Shown here in pieces: positions 62,102 to 64,000 of a DNA stretch of 64,000 bases. The notes below the pieces were generated by a model. It searched no databases, was not told where the DNA came from, and worked only from the letters and a program-made list of their open reading frames with translations. Source of the stretch: JAPLDB01 sp038206355 (GTDB taxonomy: Bacteria; Bacteroidota; Bacteroidia; AKYH767-A; 2013-40CM-41-45); the NCBI GenBank assembly GCA_038206355.1, contig JBBRAY010000001.1, positions 164,620-228,619 of the forward strand, in the 5' to 3' direction. A program made the position numbers and the translations under genes. Within the stretch, counting starts at the first letter, position 1. Every line of letters starts with the position of its first letter.

Positions 62102-64000
62102 TTACTTAGCGAACTCTTCTTCTTTCTTCGAAGCCATCAGCAAATCATACTCTTCCTGAGAACCTACGATGATCTTCTCATACTCGCGCAAGCCTGTGCC
62201 CGCAGGAATCAAGTGACCAACGATTACGTTCTCTTTCAGTCCGAGTAAGTCATCAACTTTTCCGTTTACTGCTGCTTCATTAAGCACCTTTGTAGTCTCC
62301 TGGAAGGATGCTGCAGAAATCCAGCTCTTCGTATGTAACGATGCCTGCGTGATTCCCTGTAACACCGGTGAAGATGTAGCAGGTGTTGCAGGACGCGCCT
62401 CAATCGGCGTTGCATCTTTGCGCTTCAGCATCGAATTCTCTTCGCGGAATCGGCGGAGTGTGATGATCTGTCCCGGCTTCATATCTGAATCGCCCGGCTC
62501 AATAACCACAACCTTATCCATCATCTCATCATTTTCCTTGATGAACTCTACTCTGTCCACATATTCTTTTTCAAGTAACATGGTATCGCCCGGATCTTCA
62601 ATCATCACCTTTCTCATCATCTGGCGAACGATTACTTCAAAGTGCTTGTCATTAATTTTCACACCCTGTAAGCGGTAAACTTCCTGTACTTCATTTACAA
62701 GATATTCCTGCACCATGCTTGGTCCTTTGATTGCAAGAATATCATTCGGCGTAATTGCACCATCGCTCAGTGCATCTCCTGCTTTTACGAAATCGTTATC
62801 CTGAACAAGGATATGTTTCGACAAGGCCACCTGGTATTTCTTGGTTTCACCGTCACGGGATGTAACAATGATCTCTCTGTTACCACGCTTGATACCACCG
62901 TAAGAAACGATACCGTCAATTTCAGAAACAACAGCAGGGTTACTTGGATTACGTGCTTCAAACAATTCCGTAACACGTGGTAATCCACCGGTGATGTCAC
63001 CGCTCTTACCAGCCATACGAGGTATCTTTACAAGTACGTCACCCGCTTTAATTTTCTGTCCGATAGTAACCATAATGTGAGCGCCTACAGGAATATTATA
63101 TCCCTTGATCATCTCCTTGGTTTCACCCATGATTTTGATCAACGGATTCTTCGTCTTATCACGTGTTTCGATAATAACTTTTTCCTTGTAGCCTGTCTGG
63201 TCATCACTTTCTTCACGGTAAGTAACGCCTTCTTCAATACTGTCGAAGCCAATTTTACCCGCTACCTCAGAAAGGATTACAGCATTGTACGGATCCCAGT
63301 CGCAGATCAGGTCGCCCTTTTCTACCACTGCATTATTCTTGATATAAAGTTTAGAACCGTAAGGAATATTTGATGTCGTAAGCACAGCACCGGTATTCAC
63401 ATCACTGATGCGGACTTCTCCGGAACGGCCGATAACAACATCAAAATCTTTATTGCTCTCTTTTGCTTTTACTGTCTTCAGGTCTTCATACTCAACCTTG
63501 CCGCCAAACTTCGCCTTCAGTCCGCTTTCAGTTACTGACTTACTCGCTGTACCACCCACGTGGAAAGTACGGAGTGTAAGCTGTGTTCCCGGCTCACCGA
63601 TACTCTGTGCAGCGATAACACCAACGGCTTCACCTTTCTCAACAAATCGTCCTGTTGCAAGATTTCTTCCGTAACATTTTGCACAAACACCTTTCAGTGA
63701 TTCGCAAGTCAGCACGGAACGGATCTCCACACTTTCAATCGGTGAGTTCTCGATCAGATCGGCAACAACTTCTTTTATTTCTTTTCCTGCACCGATGATC
63801 AGTTCATTCGTCTGCGGATGATAAATATCATGCACCGCTACGCGACCAAGGATACGATCGTATAATGATTCAACTACATCTTCATTGTTCTTCAACGCAG
63901 TCTCGGCAAGTCCGCGAAGTGTTCCGCAGTCTTCGTCAGTGATGATCACATCCTGTGATACGTCAACTAAACGTCGTGTTAAGTAACCGGCATCAGCAGT
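62102..64000 (-). CDS. rpoC: DNA-directed RNA polymerase subunit beta', C-terminal part
   Basis: The 3' part of rpoC, continuing past the window. The frame reads in from 64000 (TADAGYLTRRLVDVSQDVII) and shows the C-terminal zinc-binding region CGTLRGL ... CESLKGVCAKCYGRNL, the AAQSIGEPGTQLTLRTFH trigger-helix region, and ends LLMASKKEEEFAK. The beta' subunit carries much of the catalytic core of RNA polymerase. About 632 codons are present of roughly 1,400. The in-frame GTG at 63949 is not the true start. Confidence 0.97.
   Translation of the reverse strand, partial: TADAGYLTRRLVDVSQDVIITDEDCGTLRGLAETALKNNEDVVESLYDRILGRVAVHDIYHPQTNELIIGAGKEIKEVVADLIENSPIESVEIRSVLTCESLKGVCAKCYGRNLATGRFVEKGEAVGVIAAQSIGEPGTQLTLRTFHVGGTASKSVTESGLKAKFGGKVEYEDLKTVKAKESNKDFDVVIGRSGEVRISDVNTGAVLTTSNIPYGSKLYIKNNAVVEKGDLICDWDPYNAVILSEVAGKIGFDSIEEGVTYREESDDQTGYKEKVIIETRDKTKNPLIKIMGETKEMIKGYNIPVGAHIMVTIGQKIKAGDVLVKIPRMAGKSGDITGGLPRVTELFEARNPSNPAVVSEIDGIVSYGGIKRGNREIIVTSRDGETKKYQVALSKHILVQDNDFVKAGDALSDGAITPNDILAIKGPSMVQEYLVNEVQEVYRLQGVKINDKHFEVIVRQMMRKVMIEDPGDTMLLEKEYVDRVEFIKENDEMMDKVVVIEPGDSDMKPGQIITLRRFREENSMLKRKDATPIEARPATPATSSPVLQGITQASLHTKSWISAASFQETTKVLNEAAVNGKVDDLLGLKENVIVGHLIPAGTGLREYEKIIVGSQEEYDLLMASKKEEEFAK

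Overview
The window reads as chromosomal DNA of a free-living member of the Bacteroidota, probably near the Chitinophagales/Sphingobacteriia. Evidence for this: many secreted proteins end in a type IX secretion (T9SS) type A sorting domain (PNP...GxYxL...K), there is a PorV/PorU-type pair, start codons lack Shine-Dalgarno sites, promoter-like TAnnTTTG boxes occur, DUF3467 lies downstream of rpoC, and lptC, lpxH and lpxR-like genes indicate an LPS outer membrane. No plasmid, phage or CRISPR signature was seen.

Layout. 1-5 kb: the 3' part of a tRNA-Glu, orphan membrane/lipoprotein genes, a gene fragment beside a possible IS scar, an alpha/beta hydrolase and a secreted class 3 lipase. 5-16.5 kb: lptC, a small membrane gene, a GH16 glycanase / GT39 glycosyltransferase / GH16 glycanase cassette, a GIY-YIG gene fused to an interspersed palindrome, a TlpA-like oxidoreductase, a large M1 peptidase, lpxH and a front-end desaturase. 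16.7-25.3 kb: two very large T9SS cargo proteins around a GNAT gene, a CHAP/NlpC-like gene and a decayed T9SS gene. 25.5-31.4 kb: an LRR protein, ribF-alaS, a LytM peptidase and a MerR regulator. 31.5-50.2 kb: T9SS cargo (kelch-like, PQQ-type sugar dehydrogenase, CotH/lamin-tail/Ig giant, PKD protein), ctlX, and a PorV-like plus PorU2-like sortase pair. 50.4-64 kb: prfA, a DUF885 protein, a beta-barrel protein, msrB, a fused E1 alpha-ketoacid dehydrogenase, an LpxR-like deacylase, initiator tRNA, era, a glutathione peroxidase, DUF3467, a ParE-type toxin-antitoxin pair with an ORF6N gene, and the 3' part of rpoC.

The genes share an outer-surface theme. Eight intact cargo proteins carry T9SS sorting tails, and the PorV/PorU2-like pair would attach or process such cargo. 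LPS synthesis and remodelling (LptC, LpxH, LpxR-like) matches A-LPS anchoring of T9SS cargo, although that link is inference.

The least ordinary signals are small palindromic or AT-rich interspersed repeats that have entered coding sequence: an in-frame element inside alaS, a similar low-complexity insert in the E1 dehydrogenase, a repeat supplying the C-terminus of a GIY-YIG protein, and a repeat-like stretch in the signal peptide of an M1 peptidase. Others are a 91-bp near-identical 5' end shared by two otherwise diverged GH16 genes, a 44-nt almost fully paired hairpin abutting the era stop codon, an inverted repeat wrapped around a promoter, and a toxin-antitoxin/ORF6N block between rpoC and DUF3467. 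I did not find a system I can confidently call undescribed.
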